This document shows positions 1-5,234 of a DNA stretch of 5,234 nt, piece after piece. Below the pieces are notes generated by a model, which was not told the DNA's origin, made no database searches, and saw only the letters and a list, made by a program, of their open reading frames with translations. How positions within the stretch are numbered: position 1 is the stretch's first letter; every line of letters begins with the position of its first letter. The stretch lies in assembly GCA_046543225.1 (NCBI GenBank), contig JBKGZW010000184.1:1-5234 (forward strand). The letters run 5' to 3'. The stretch comes from SKKL01 sp046543225 (GTDB taxonomy: Bacteria > Actinomycetota > Acidimicrobiia > Acidimicrobiales > SKKL01). Both the position numbers and the translations under genes were made by a program.

Positions 1-44
1 AGGCCACCAAGATCATCGGGGAGATCCTCGCCGAGCTCGACTGA
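1..44 (+). CDS. C-terminal end of an unidentified protein (partial, 5' end outside window)
   Basis: The reading frame whose codons begin at base 3 gives ATKIIGEILAELD followed by TGA at 42-44. All 13 sense codons end in G or C, as expected for a gene in this genome, and the peptide looks like an amphipathic C-terminal helix. Only 13 residues are visible, so I cannot assign a family or function. It converges on the oxidoreductase gene, whose stop lies 98 bases away. The other plus-strand frames across these bases look less gene-like. Confidence 0.6.
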   Translation, partial: ATKIIGEILAELD

Positions 45-78
45 CCGACGAGCTGTGGTCCGACCGTCCGCCTCACCC

Positions 79-136
79 AGTCTCATCGGTCCTCAGGGAG
101 ACTTCGCCCCAACCCGGCGCCGACGGTGGCGACGCC
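79..136. terminator. Convergent intergenic gap with two weak hairpins, possible bidirectional terminator
   Basis: Two inverted repeats lie between the converging stops at 44 and 143. The first is AGTCTC (79-84) with GAGACT (98-103) around a 13-base loop. The second is GGCG (116-119) with CGCC (133-136), continued after one mismatch by CG/CG, around a 7-base loop. Neither has a clear T-tract on either strand. GC-rich actinobacterial terminators often lack one, so position is the main support. The rest of the 98-base gap shows nothing recognisable. Confidence 0.25.
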
Positions 137-142
137 TCGGGA

Positions 143-1573
143 TCAGCGCGAGGCGGGCGGGACGTTCTGGTGAAGACGGAAGCGGTTGTCGGGGTCGAGC
201 CGGGCCTTGACCCGGGCCAGCCGCTCGTAGTTCGACTCGCCGTGGGCCGAGCGCAGCATGGACTCACCATCTTCGAGGAACCCAGGGAAGTTCAGGTACT
301 CGCGTCCGGTCGACAGCGAGCGGAACGCCTCGAAGCAGCGACGGGTCCACTCCACGTTCGCCTCGTCGTGGTCAGGGTCCTCCCAGTTGGACTCGATGCC
401 GAGGAGGTAGGGGGCGCTGCGGTCGCCGTACGCGGTGGCCTCCGGCGCCACCCTCGCCATCGCCCCACCCAGGTGCCACACGTCGACGGTGGTGAGCGGC
501 GACGGTCGGGTCCCGGCCCACTCCACCAGGCGATCGACGGTCTCGGCGTCCATGCCGGGCAGGTGCAGCGACTTCCAGTAGTACCGGAACCCGTTCGGGT
601 AGTCCTCGTCGAAGAGGCTCTGCAGCTCGGTGTAGGGCATGGGCCCGCTCAGGTCGACGACCGGGTCGGCCAGGTCGCGTATCGGCGCCGTCAGCTCCTC
701 GGCCGTGGTGAGGTCGGTCGCGGCGCAGGCGACGATCATCACCCCTGGCTCGCCCCGCCATGACTCGGGCACCTCCTCGGCCTCGGGGATCGCTCCGCAC
801 ATCGCGAGCGCCGTCACCTCGTCGGCCAGGTCGGTGGTCCAGGCGCCGAAGGCCTCGAGAACCTCGGCGCTGCGCTCGCCCCGGTGGATGACGAAGGCGA
901 CGAACACCTCGGGTCCGACCGGATGGAGCCGGTAGGTGAGCTCGGTGACCACCCCGAAGTTGCCGCCACCACCACGCAGCGCCCACATGAGCTCGGGGTC
1001 CGCGTCGTCGTCCACGTCGAGGACCTCCCCGGTGGCGGTCACCAGGCGCGCCGCCACCAGGTTGTCGCAGCTCATGCCGTGCTTCCGGCGCAACCAGCCG
1101 ATCCCGCCGGAGAGGGTCAACCCGCCGATCCCGGTCTCGGACACCAACCCGCCCGGTGCGGCCAGCCCATGGGGCTGGGTGGCTCCGTCGAGGTCGGCCC
1201 AGGTGGCACCGCCGCCGGCGCTGGCGGTCCGCGCCTCGGGGTCGACCACCACATCGTTCATCATCGAGAGGTCGATCACCAGGCCATCATCGATCCCCGC
1301 GGTCCCGGCCACGTTGTGACCACCGCCGCGGACGGCGAACACCAGGTCGTGGTCGACAGCGAAGCGCACGGTCGCCGACACGTCGTCGGTGTCCGCGCAG
1401 CGCACGATCATCGCCGGGCGCCGGTCGAGCATCCCGTTCCACAGGGCCCGGGCCTCGTCATAGCCGGCGTCGCCCTCCCGGATCACCTCGCCACGCAGCG
1501 CGGCTGCGAGGTCGTCAGCGGCGCCGTCGTCGAGCGCCACCGCATCTCCACTTGTCGTCAACAGATCGGTCAT
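143..1573 (-). CDS. FAD-binding oxidoreductase, berberine-bridge-enzyme-like, bicovalent flavin type
   Basis: This 476-residue protein has the usual length and domain order of cytosolic bacterial BBE-like oxidases (VAO/PCMH flavoprotein fold). The N-terminal FAD-binding domain covers roughly residues 48-220. It contains RGGGHN with His86 in the position of the 8-alpha-histidyl flavin link, a glycine-rich stretch GGLTLSGGIGWL (150-161), and RKHGMSCDN with Cys169 in the position of the 6-S-cysteinyl link. RGGGGNFGVVTE (200-211) is also typical. The C-terminal BBE domain covers about 426-473 (YLNF, then NYERLARVKARLDPDN and HQNVPP). No signal peptide or membrane segment is seen. Known relatives oxidise sugars, aclacinomycin-type glycosides, tirandamycin or alkaloids using O2; the substrate here cannot be read. 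Two adjacent ATGs offer starts at 1576 and 1573; I chose 1573 because GGAGG lies 6 bases ahead of it. It follows the acetyltransferase on the same strand with a 29-base gap, so an operon is likely. Confidence 0.93.
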   Translation of the reverse strand: MTDLLTTSGDAVALDDGAADDLAAALRGEVIREGDAGYDEARALWNGMLDRRPAMIVRCADTDDVSATVRFAVDHDLVFAVRGGGHNVAGTAGIDDGLVIDLSMMNDVVVDPEARTASAGGGATWADLDGATQPHGLAAPGGLVSETGIGGLTLSGGIGWLRRKHGMSCDNLVAARLVTATGEVLDVDDDADPELMWALRGGGGNFGVVTELTYRLHPVGPEVFVAFVIHRGERSAEVLEAFGAWTTDLADEVTALAMCGAIPEAEEVPESWRGEPGVMIVACAATDLTTAEELTAPIRDLADPVVDLSGPMPYTELQSLFDEDYPNGFRYYWKSLHLPGMDAETVDRLVEWAGTRPSPLTTVDVWHLGGAMARVAPEATAYGDRSAPYLLGIESNWEDPDHDEANVEWTRRCFEAFRSLSTGREYLNFPGFLEDGESMLRSAHGESNYERLARVKARLDPDNRFRLHQNVPPASR

Positions 1574-1579
1574 CATGCT

Positions 1580-1584
1580 CCTCC
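1580..1584 (-). promoter_or_regulatory. Ribosome binding site deciding the oxidoreductase start
   Basis: GGAGG on the minus strand (1584 down to 1580) precedes the tandem ATGATG. The spacer is only 3 bases to the first ATG (1576-1574) and 6 bases to the second (1573-1571), which favours the second. The site lies in the 29-base gap after the acetyltransferase stop, consistent with translation from a shared mRNA. Confidence 0.7.
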
Positions 1585-1602
1585 AACTCATCAGATGGGT
1601 GG

Positions 1603-2421
1603 TCAGGGACGGGGCCGGGTCCACAACGTGAACCGGCAGACGGGCAGGAATCCGAAGCGATCGACGAGGATCGGGCGGCTGTGATCGCTCACGAGGGTGA
1701 CGAACGGCAGATCCGGGGTGGACCCCAGGCGGTGGCGCACCAGCGGCCCGTAGTAGCCCCGCCCCCGAACCTCGGGCCGGGTGGCGGTGAGCAACAGGAC
1801 GCTCGCCTCCCCGCCGATGACCCGCGACCCGGCCACCACACCACGCCCGTCGACCCGGCCCACCAGCAGGCAGAACCGCTCGTCGTCGAGGACCCCGGGG
1901 CCGAGCGGGGCATGCGCGGGGTCGACACCGGTCAGGGGGAAGGCCTCGGACACGACGGTGTTCCACTCCTCGAGCCCGCTGCGGTCGGTCACCTCCACCA
2001 CCTCCAGCTCCTCGGGTGCCGCGACCTCCAACGGCCCGGCCGGCTGCCGGAACAGCAGCGGTGGGTGCCCCGCCAGCTCCCAACCTCGCCCGCGCAGGTC
2101 GGGTGTCGGCCACGGCGACCACAACAAGGCGTCCCCGCTGCCTTCGGCGCGGTAGAAGGCATCGATCTCGGCGATGGCGGCGTCGAGCTCGTCGCCCAGG
2201 CGCGGCTCGGTGAGCACGGCACTGTTCATCATCCCGGCCGGCCGTCCGGTGTCGACCGCGGTGAACCCGCTCCCCCGCTGGACCCGACCTCCGGAGGCAG
2301 CGGCCACGGCCTCCCACGCCGCGACGGTCGCATCCACGCCGAGGCGCAGGATCGTGTCACCCGGCGGGGTGGTCGCATCCCAACCGGTCTCGAGATGGGT
2401 GGTCGGAGCGGTCGCTGGCAT
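1603..2421 (-). CDS. GNAT-family N-acetyltransferase, probable two-lobed form
   Basis: This 272-residue protein carries one clear GNAT catalytic core in its C-terminal half (about 138-270). Beta strands 3-4 are SVLLLTATRPEV. The acetyl-CoA loop is R219-G220-R221-G222-Y223-Y224, where the last position of the usual R-x-x-G-x-G/A pattern is Tyr. SRPILVDRFGF (248-258) is the familiar SAR.LYEKLGF-like segment near the end. The N-terminal ~130 residues (including MMNSAVLTEP, EIDAFYRAEGS and GWELAGHPPLLFR) resemble the degenerate N-terminal lobe of two-lobed actinobacterial GNATs rather than a second active site; this is judged by eye. It should transfer an acetyl group from acetyl-CoA to an amine or similar acceptor, which is unknown here. 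The ATG at 2421 was chosen because AGGAG lies 7 bases upstream. An in-frame GTG at 2445 (8 residues longer, with AGGGG 4 bases ahead) is possible but less well placed. It is the first gene of the pair with the oxidoreductase and diverges from the large regulator. Confidence 0.85.
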   Translation of the reverse strand: MPATAPTTHLETGWDATTPPGDTILRLGVDATVAAWEAVAAASGGRVQRGSGFTAVDTGRPAGMMNSAVLTEPRLGDELDAAIAEIDAFYRAEGSGDALLWSPWPTPDLRGRGWELAGHPPLLFRQPAGPLEVAAPEELEVVEVTDRSGLEEWNTVVSEAFPLTGVDPAHAPLGPGVLDDERFCLLVGRVDGRGVVAGSRVIGGEASVLLLTATRPEVRGRGYYGPLVRHRLGSTPDLPFVTLVSDHSRPILVDRFGFLPVCRFTLWTRPRP

Positions 2422-2428
2422 CGTCGGA

Positions 2429-2433
2429 CTCCT
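2429..2433 (-). promoter_or_regulatory. Ribosome binding site of the acetyltransferase gene
   Basis: AGGAG on the minus strand (2433 down to 2429) is separated by 7 bases from the ATG at 2421-2419. This is near-ideal spacing and decides for the ATG over the upstream in-frame GTG at 2445. A ribosome binding site here also implies that the enzyme operon has a real leader, unlike the divergent regulator. Confidence 0.7.
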
Positions 2434-2471
2434 CGCTGGGTTCACTGGACCCCTTCACCGTCACCCGCTGG

Positions 2472-2511
2472 GGTTGCCGCTCGGTGTCATCCCGGTTGCA
2501 CGCCGGTCACA
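2472..2511. promoter_or_regulatory. Four direct heptamer repeats at exact 11-bp phase, candidate regulator binding array
   Basis: Read on the plus strand, the heptamers are GGTTGCC (2472-2478), GGTGTCA (2483-2489), GGTTGCA (2494-2500) and GGTCACA (2505-2511). Starts are exactly 11 bp apart, so all four face the same side of the helix. GGT is invariant, C is constant at position 6, and A ends three of the four; units 1 and 3 share the hexamer GGTTGC. SARP/AfsR proteins and PhoB/PhoP-type regulators are known to bind heptamer direct repeats with 11-bp pitch. The array lies 51 bp from the acetyltransferase ATG and 53 bp from the GTG of the regulator, so it could serve either gene. That the adjacent BTAD regulator binds it is inference. 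Confidence 0.6.
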
Positions 2512-2520
2512 GCAACGCCG

Positions 2521-2538
2521 TCGACCGCACCCGGTCGA
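2521..2538. promoter_or_regulatory. Inverted repeat TCGACC-N6-GGTCGA, candidate operator
   Basis: A perfect 6-bp inverted repeat (2521-2526 and 2533-2538) flanks a 6-base spacer, GCACCC. The spacer is where a -35 element would sit for the -10-like TACCCT at 2550, so a protein bound to the dyad would cover the promoter core of the regulator gene. Six-base dyads arise easily in such GC-rich DNA, so the placement matters more than the repeat itself. Symmetry suggests a dimeric factor, distinct from whatever reads the direct repeats. Confidence 0.3.
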
Positions 2539-2549
2539 GGTTGGTGCCG

Positions 2550-2555
2550 TACCCT
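2550..2555 (+). promoter_or_regulatory. -10-like element TACCCT, probable leaderless promoter of the regulator gene
   Basis: TACCCT fits the actinobacterial TANNNT -10 pattern and ends 8 bases before the GTG at 2564. Transcription would begin at or next to the start codon, giving a leaderless mRNA. This would explain why no Shine-Dalgarno sequence is found close to that GTG (the nearest purine run, GAGG, is 23 bases away). No good -35 is visible; weak -35 elements are common in this phylum and fit a promoter that needs an activator. Confidence 0.4.
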
Positions 2556-2563
2556 CGTGTGGC

Positions 2564-5234
2564 GTGGTCGAGCTGTCGGTCCTGGGGCGGGTGGAGGCTC
2601 GTGTCGACGGCCAGCGCGTCGAGATCACGAGCCGCACCCAGCGCATCCTGCTCGCGGCGCTCGCCCATGCACGAGGTGCCACGGTGCCGACCGACCGCCT
2701 GATCTGGTTCGTGTGGGGCGATGATCCCCCCCACAGCGCTCGCCAGTCGCTCCAGAGCCATCTGTCGCGGCTACGGAACACCCTGCGCGACGACGTCGTG
2801 GTCTCCCAGCCACCTGGCTACGCCCTGACCATCGACCCCGACCACCTCGACCTGCATCGCTTCGAGGAGGGGATGCACGCCGACTCGGTGCACGAGCTCG
2901 ACGAGGCACTCGCCCTGTGGCGGGGCGAGCCCTTCGGGGAGCTGGGCGACCACGAACACCTGGCCGGGGAGGTGGCGCGCCTCACCGAGCTGCACCTGGC
3001 CGGACGGATCCGCCGGGCCGAGCTGCTCGCCGACGTCGGTCACCACGCCGATGCCATCAGCGAGCTGCGAGCCCTGGCTGCGGAGCATCCACTGCTCGAA
3101 CGGGCTCGGATCGCGCTCGTGTCCACCCTGCACCGGGCCGGTCGGCAGGCCGATGCCATCGCCGAGGCCGACCGCTATCGAACCCAGGTCGCCGATGTGG
3201 GTCTCGAGCCGTCATCGGCATTCATCGCCACCGAGCGTGCCCTGTTCGCCGAGCCCTCACCGGCGCCGCCGGCGCCGACGGTCCGTTCGACCCCACCAGC
3301 CCGCGTGGGCAGCCTCGTCGGGCGCGACGACGAGATCGACCACGTCTGCGGGCTGCTGGCCGAGCGGAGGCTGGTGACCATGGTCGGACCCGGCGGGGTG
3401 GGCAAGACCGCGCTCGCGATCGAGGTCACCCGCCGGATGTTCGATCGCGTCCCCGACGGCGTGTGGATCGCCGAGCTCACCGAGGTGGAGGACGAGGCCG
3501 GTGTGCTCCCCGCCGTGGTGCGAGCGGTCGGGGCGCCCACCACCAACCCGTTGGAGGTCTCGCTCGCGGGCTACCTGAGCGGCCGCGACGGGCTCGTCGT
3601 GTTCGACAACACCGAGCACGTCACCGCCACGGCGGGCGCGATCGCGGACCGCATCCTGGCCGCAGCCGGACAGATCCGCGTCCTCACCACCAGCCGCCGA
3701 CCCCTCGGTCTCACGGGAGAGGTGATCGTGGCGGTCGAACCGCTCACCACCGACGCTGCGCTCCGGCTGTTGGAGGAGCGCTGCCGGGATGCCGGGACCA
3801 CCATCGAACCGCACCAGGTCGAGCTCGCCACCCGCATCTGCGAGCGTCTCGACCGACTCCCCCTCGCCATCGAGATGGCTGCCGCCCGCCTGCGCGCCTT
3901 GTCGCTCGACGATCTCGACCGTCATCTCGACCAGCGCCTCCGCCTCTTGCGTGCCGGCCGCGACGGTCGCCACGAGACGCTCGAGGACGTGGTCGCCTGG
4001 TCCTATGACCTGCTCGATCCCGGCCAGCGGGAGCTGTTCGAGCATCTCGCGGTGTTCGCCGGTCCGTTCGATCTCGACGCGGCCACGGCGGTGCACGGGT
4101 CGGACCACACCGCCGGTCTCCTCGCCGACCTCGTCGACCGGTCGTTGGTCCAGACCCGCAACGACGTGGGCTCGGTCCGCTACCAGATGCTCGAGACGGT
4201 CCGGTCCTTCGCCAGCGAGCGCCTGGAGGAGTCACCCACCCGCGACGACACGTTGGACCGGTTCGTCAGGTATCACGTGACCCTGGCCGAGCAGGTCGCC
4301 GACGGCCTCCGCGGCCCCGAGGAGCGCCGCTGGACCGAGGTGTTCGACCTGAGCACCCCCAACTTCGCGGCGGCCCACGCCCGGGCGCTGGAACGAGGCG
4401 ACATCGATGCCGCGGTCCGAATCGCCGCCGCTCCGTACGTGCTCGTCTACCAGCGCCTGCGGAGCGACATCGGCGCGTGGGCCGAGGCAACGCTCGGACC
4501 GGCACGACGCGTCGATCACCCCGCCACCGCAGCGGTGCAGGCAATCTGCGCACTCGACCGCATCAACCGCGGTCACCACGACGAGGCTGCCTCCCTACTC
4601 TCCGACCTGCCCGACGACCCCACCGCCGCCCATGCTCACGAGACCCTCGGCGACCTCCTCACCTATCAGGGGGAGCTCGAGACCGCCGTCGAGCACTTCG
4701 CCCTCGCCGCCGAGCAGGCCCTCGCCGCTGGGGACCGGACCACTGCCGCCCACGCCCGCATGAGCGAGTCCATCGTGCTCGGCTACACCGGCAAACAGGA
4801 CGAGGCGCTGCGCCAGCTGCACTGGGCGCGGTCGACCGGCGAACAGGCACGTGCTGGGTTCGTGTCGGCCTGGTGCGACTACGCCGAGGCCGAGCTGCTC
4901 GTCGACACGGACCCGGCGCGCTCGCTCGAACTGGTGGACCAGGCCGTCGCCGCCGCCGACCGCGAGGGCTGGTGGATGCTCGCCGGCGTCGGCCGTCTCA
5001 CCGCAAGCTCTCTGCGGGCACGCTCTGCCGAGCCGTCCGACGCCATCGCCGGGTTCGACCGACTCATCCGACACTGGGCCCGCCTCGGCGACACCAACCA
5101 CCAGTGGACGACGCTGCGCAACCTGGTCGAGCTGCTCGTTCGACTCGGTGATCTGCCGAGGGCCGCGCAGGTCCTCGGGTCGGTCACCAACAGCCCCCGA
5201 CCCACGTTCGGGGCCGAGGAGGAACGCATGCGCG
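2564..5234 (+). CDS. AfsR-like transcriptional regulator: winged helix + BTAD + NB-ARC/STAND ATPase + TPR-like repeats (partial, 3' end outside window)
   Basis: The frame from GTG 2564 stays open to the window edge, giving 890 residues without a stop. Residues 1-95 form an OmpR/SARP-type winged helix (ELSVLGRVEARVDG, then TQRILLAALA, then the helix SARQSLQSHLSRLRNTLR). Residues 96-228 match the BTAD domain, with ALALWRGEPF (115-124) and the closing GLEPSS (213-218). A Pro/Ala linker (229-247) leads to a STAND ATPase: LVGR (251-254), Walker A GPGGVGKT (275-282, Lys281), Walker B LVVFDN (Asp348), sensor-like LTTSRRPLG (374-382), LPLAIE (432-437), and the ARC helix region with WSYDLL around Trp479. 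YQMLETVRSFASERL (540-554) follows, then helical, TPR-like segments from about 690 to the end. Relatives bind direct repeats and activate secondary-metabolism or stress genes, with nucleotide state and TPR ligands as the switch. The start was chosen because the winged helix begins at once; no further upstream start looks better. The divergent position next to the enzyme operon suggests it controls that operon. Confidence 0.92.
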   Translation, partial: MVELSVLGRVEARVDGQRVEITSRTQRILLAALAHARGATVPTDRLIWFVWGDDPPHSARQSLQSHLSRLRNTLRDDVVVSQPPGYALTIDPDHLDLHRFEEGMHADSVHELDEALALWRGEPFGELGDHEHLAGEVARLTELHLAGRIRRAELLADVGHHADAISELRALAAEHPLLERARIALVSTLHRAGRQADAIAEADRYRTQVADVGLEPSSAFIATERALFAEPSPAPPAPTVRSTPPARVGSLVGRDDEIDHVCGLLAERRLVTMVGPGGVGKTALAIEVTRRMFDRVPDGVWIAELTEVEDEAGVLPAVVRAVGAPTTNPLEVSLAGYLSGRDGLVVFDNTEHVTATAGAIADRILAAAGQIRVLTTSRRPLGLTGEVIVAVEPLTTDAALRLLEERCRDAGTTIEPHQVELATRICERLDRLPLAIEMAAARLRALSLDDLDRHLDQRLRLLRAGRDGRHETLEDVVAWSYDLLDPGQRELFEHLAVFAGPFDLDAATAVHGSDHTAGLLADLVDRSLVQTRNDVGSVRYQMLETVRSFASERLEESPTRDDTLDRFVRYHVTLAEQVADGLRGPEERRWTEVFDLSTPNFAAAHARALERGDIDAAVRIAAAPYVLVYQRLRSDIGAWAEATLGPARRVDHPATAAVQAICALDRINRGHHDEAASLLSDLPDDPTAAHAHETLGDLLTYQGELETAVEHFALAAEQALAAGDRTTAAHARMSESIVLGYTGKQDEALRQLHWARSTGEQARAGFVSAWCDYAEAELLVDTDPARSLELVDQAVAAADREGWWMLAGVGRLTASSLRARSAEPSDAIAGFDRLIRHWARLGDTNHQWTTLRNLVELLVRLGDLPRAAQVLGSVTNSPRPTFGAEEERMR
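3260..3277 (+). repeat. Perfect tandem 9-mer in the regulator's interdomain linker, forming a strong hairpin
   Basis: CCGGCGCCG occurs twice back to back and encodes Pro-Ala-Pro twice (residues 233-238), between the BTAD domain and the ATPase. The same bases form a 7-bp perfect stem, CGGCGCC (3261-3267) with GGCGCCG (3271-3277), closing a 3-base loop. The simplest reading is a flexible proline linker written in GC-rich codons. Confidence 0.55.

Noticed and set aside
143..2317. A 724-codon open frame on the minus strand, which would be an oxidoreductase with a ~250-residue N-terminal extension
   Set aside because: The extension is an Arg/Gly/Ala-rich shadow of the acetyltransferase gene read in another frame; the oxidoreductase has its own ATG with a ribosome binding site at 1573, and the acetyltransferase frame has clear GNAT motifs.
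2445..2445. GTG start for the acetyltransferase giving 8 extra residues
   Set aside because: It has a possible AGGGG only 4 bases ahead, whereas ATG 2421 has AGGAG at 7 bases; the extra residues (VNPARSPT, first residue read as Met) add no fold element. It cannot be fully excluded.
2422..2471. A -10/-35 pair for the acetyltransferase operon
   Set aside because: I searched the minus strand between the repeat array and the start and found no TANNNT element; the best candidate (GACGGT at 2462-2457) lacks the first T, so no promoter is annotated.
2472..2511. A classical PHO box or a CRISPR-like repeat as the explanation of the phased heptamers
   Set aside because: The units resemble the PHO-box consensus only in part (GGTCAC in the fourth), no phosphate-related gene is present, and units of 7 bp with 4-bp gaps are far too short for CRISPR. 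A PhoP-type regulator as the binder remains a possible alternative.
1156..2724. A 522-codon plus-strand open frame
   Set aside because: It lies antisense to both enzyme genes, ends inside the regulator, has Arg/Pro/Gly-biased composition and no recognisable domain; stop-free shadow frames are expected at this GC content.
2917..4008. A 363-codon plus-strand open frame and the minus-strand frames around 3257-4108
   Set aside because: They overlap the ATPase region of the regulator, whose frame carries LVGR, Walker A, Walker B and WSYDLL motifs in the right order; the overlapping frames show only low-complexity Arg-rich sequence.

Overview
The window looks chromosomal and actinobacterial. It is very GC-rich, third codon positions are nearly all G or C, a GTG start is likely, and it encodes a BTAD-type (AfsR/SARP-like) regulator fused to a STAND ATPase, an architecture typical of Actinomycetota. 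The class or genus cannot be fixed from the sequence. No tRNA, rRNA, CRISPR array, insertion sequence, transposase or phage gene is visible.

Layout: (1) positions 1-44 are the last 13 codons of an unidentified plus-strand gene; (2) 45-142 is a short convergent gap with two weak hairpins; (3) 143-1573, minus strand, is a 476-residue FAD-dependent oxidoreductase of the berberine-bridge-enzyme (BBE)-like family with both residues expected for bicovalent flavin attachment; (4) 1603-2421, minus strand, is a 272-residue GNAT-fold acetyltransferase, 29 bases upstream of the oxidoreductase and probably co-transcribed with it; (5) 2422-2563 is a compact divergent control region; (6) 2564 to the window end, plus strand, is a large regulator (winged helix, BTAD, NB-ARC/STAND ATPase, TPR-like repeats), open at the right edge with 890 residues visible.

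The unit therefore appears to be a two-gene operon (acetyltransferase then oxidoreductase) facing away from a large ATP-dependent transcription factor. The strongest signal outside the genes is in the divergent region: four copies of a GGT-type heptamer start at 2472, 2483, 2494 and 2505, exactly 11 bp apart. Direct repeats with this phasing are how SARP/AfsR and PhoB/OmpR-type winged-helix proteins bind DNA. A TACCCT -10-like element ends 8 bases before the GTG of the regulator, suggesting a leaderless transcript, and a 6+6 bp inverted repeat sits where the -35 would be. My working model is that the regulator binds the phased repeats and controls the enzyme operon, its own gene, or both. The substrate of the two enzymes is unknown; oxidation and acetylation of a small molecule (natural product, sugar or xenobiotic) fits the families but is inference.
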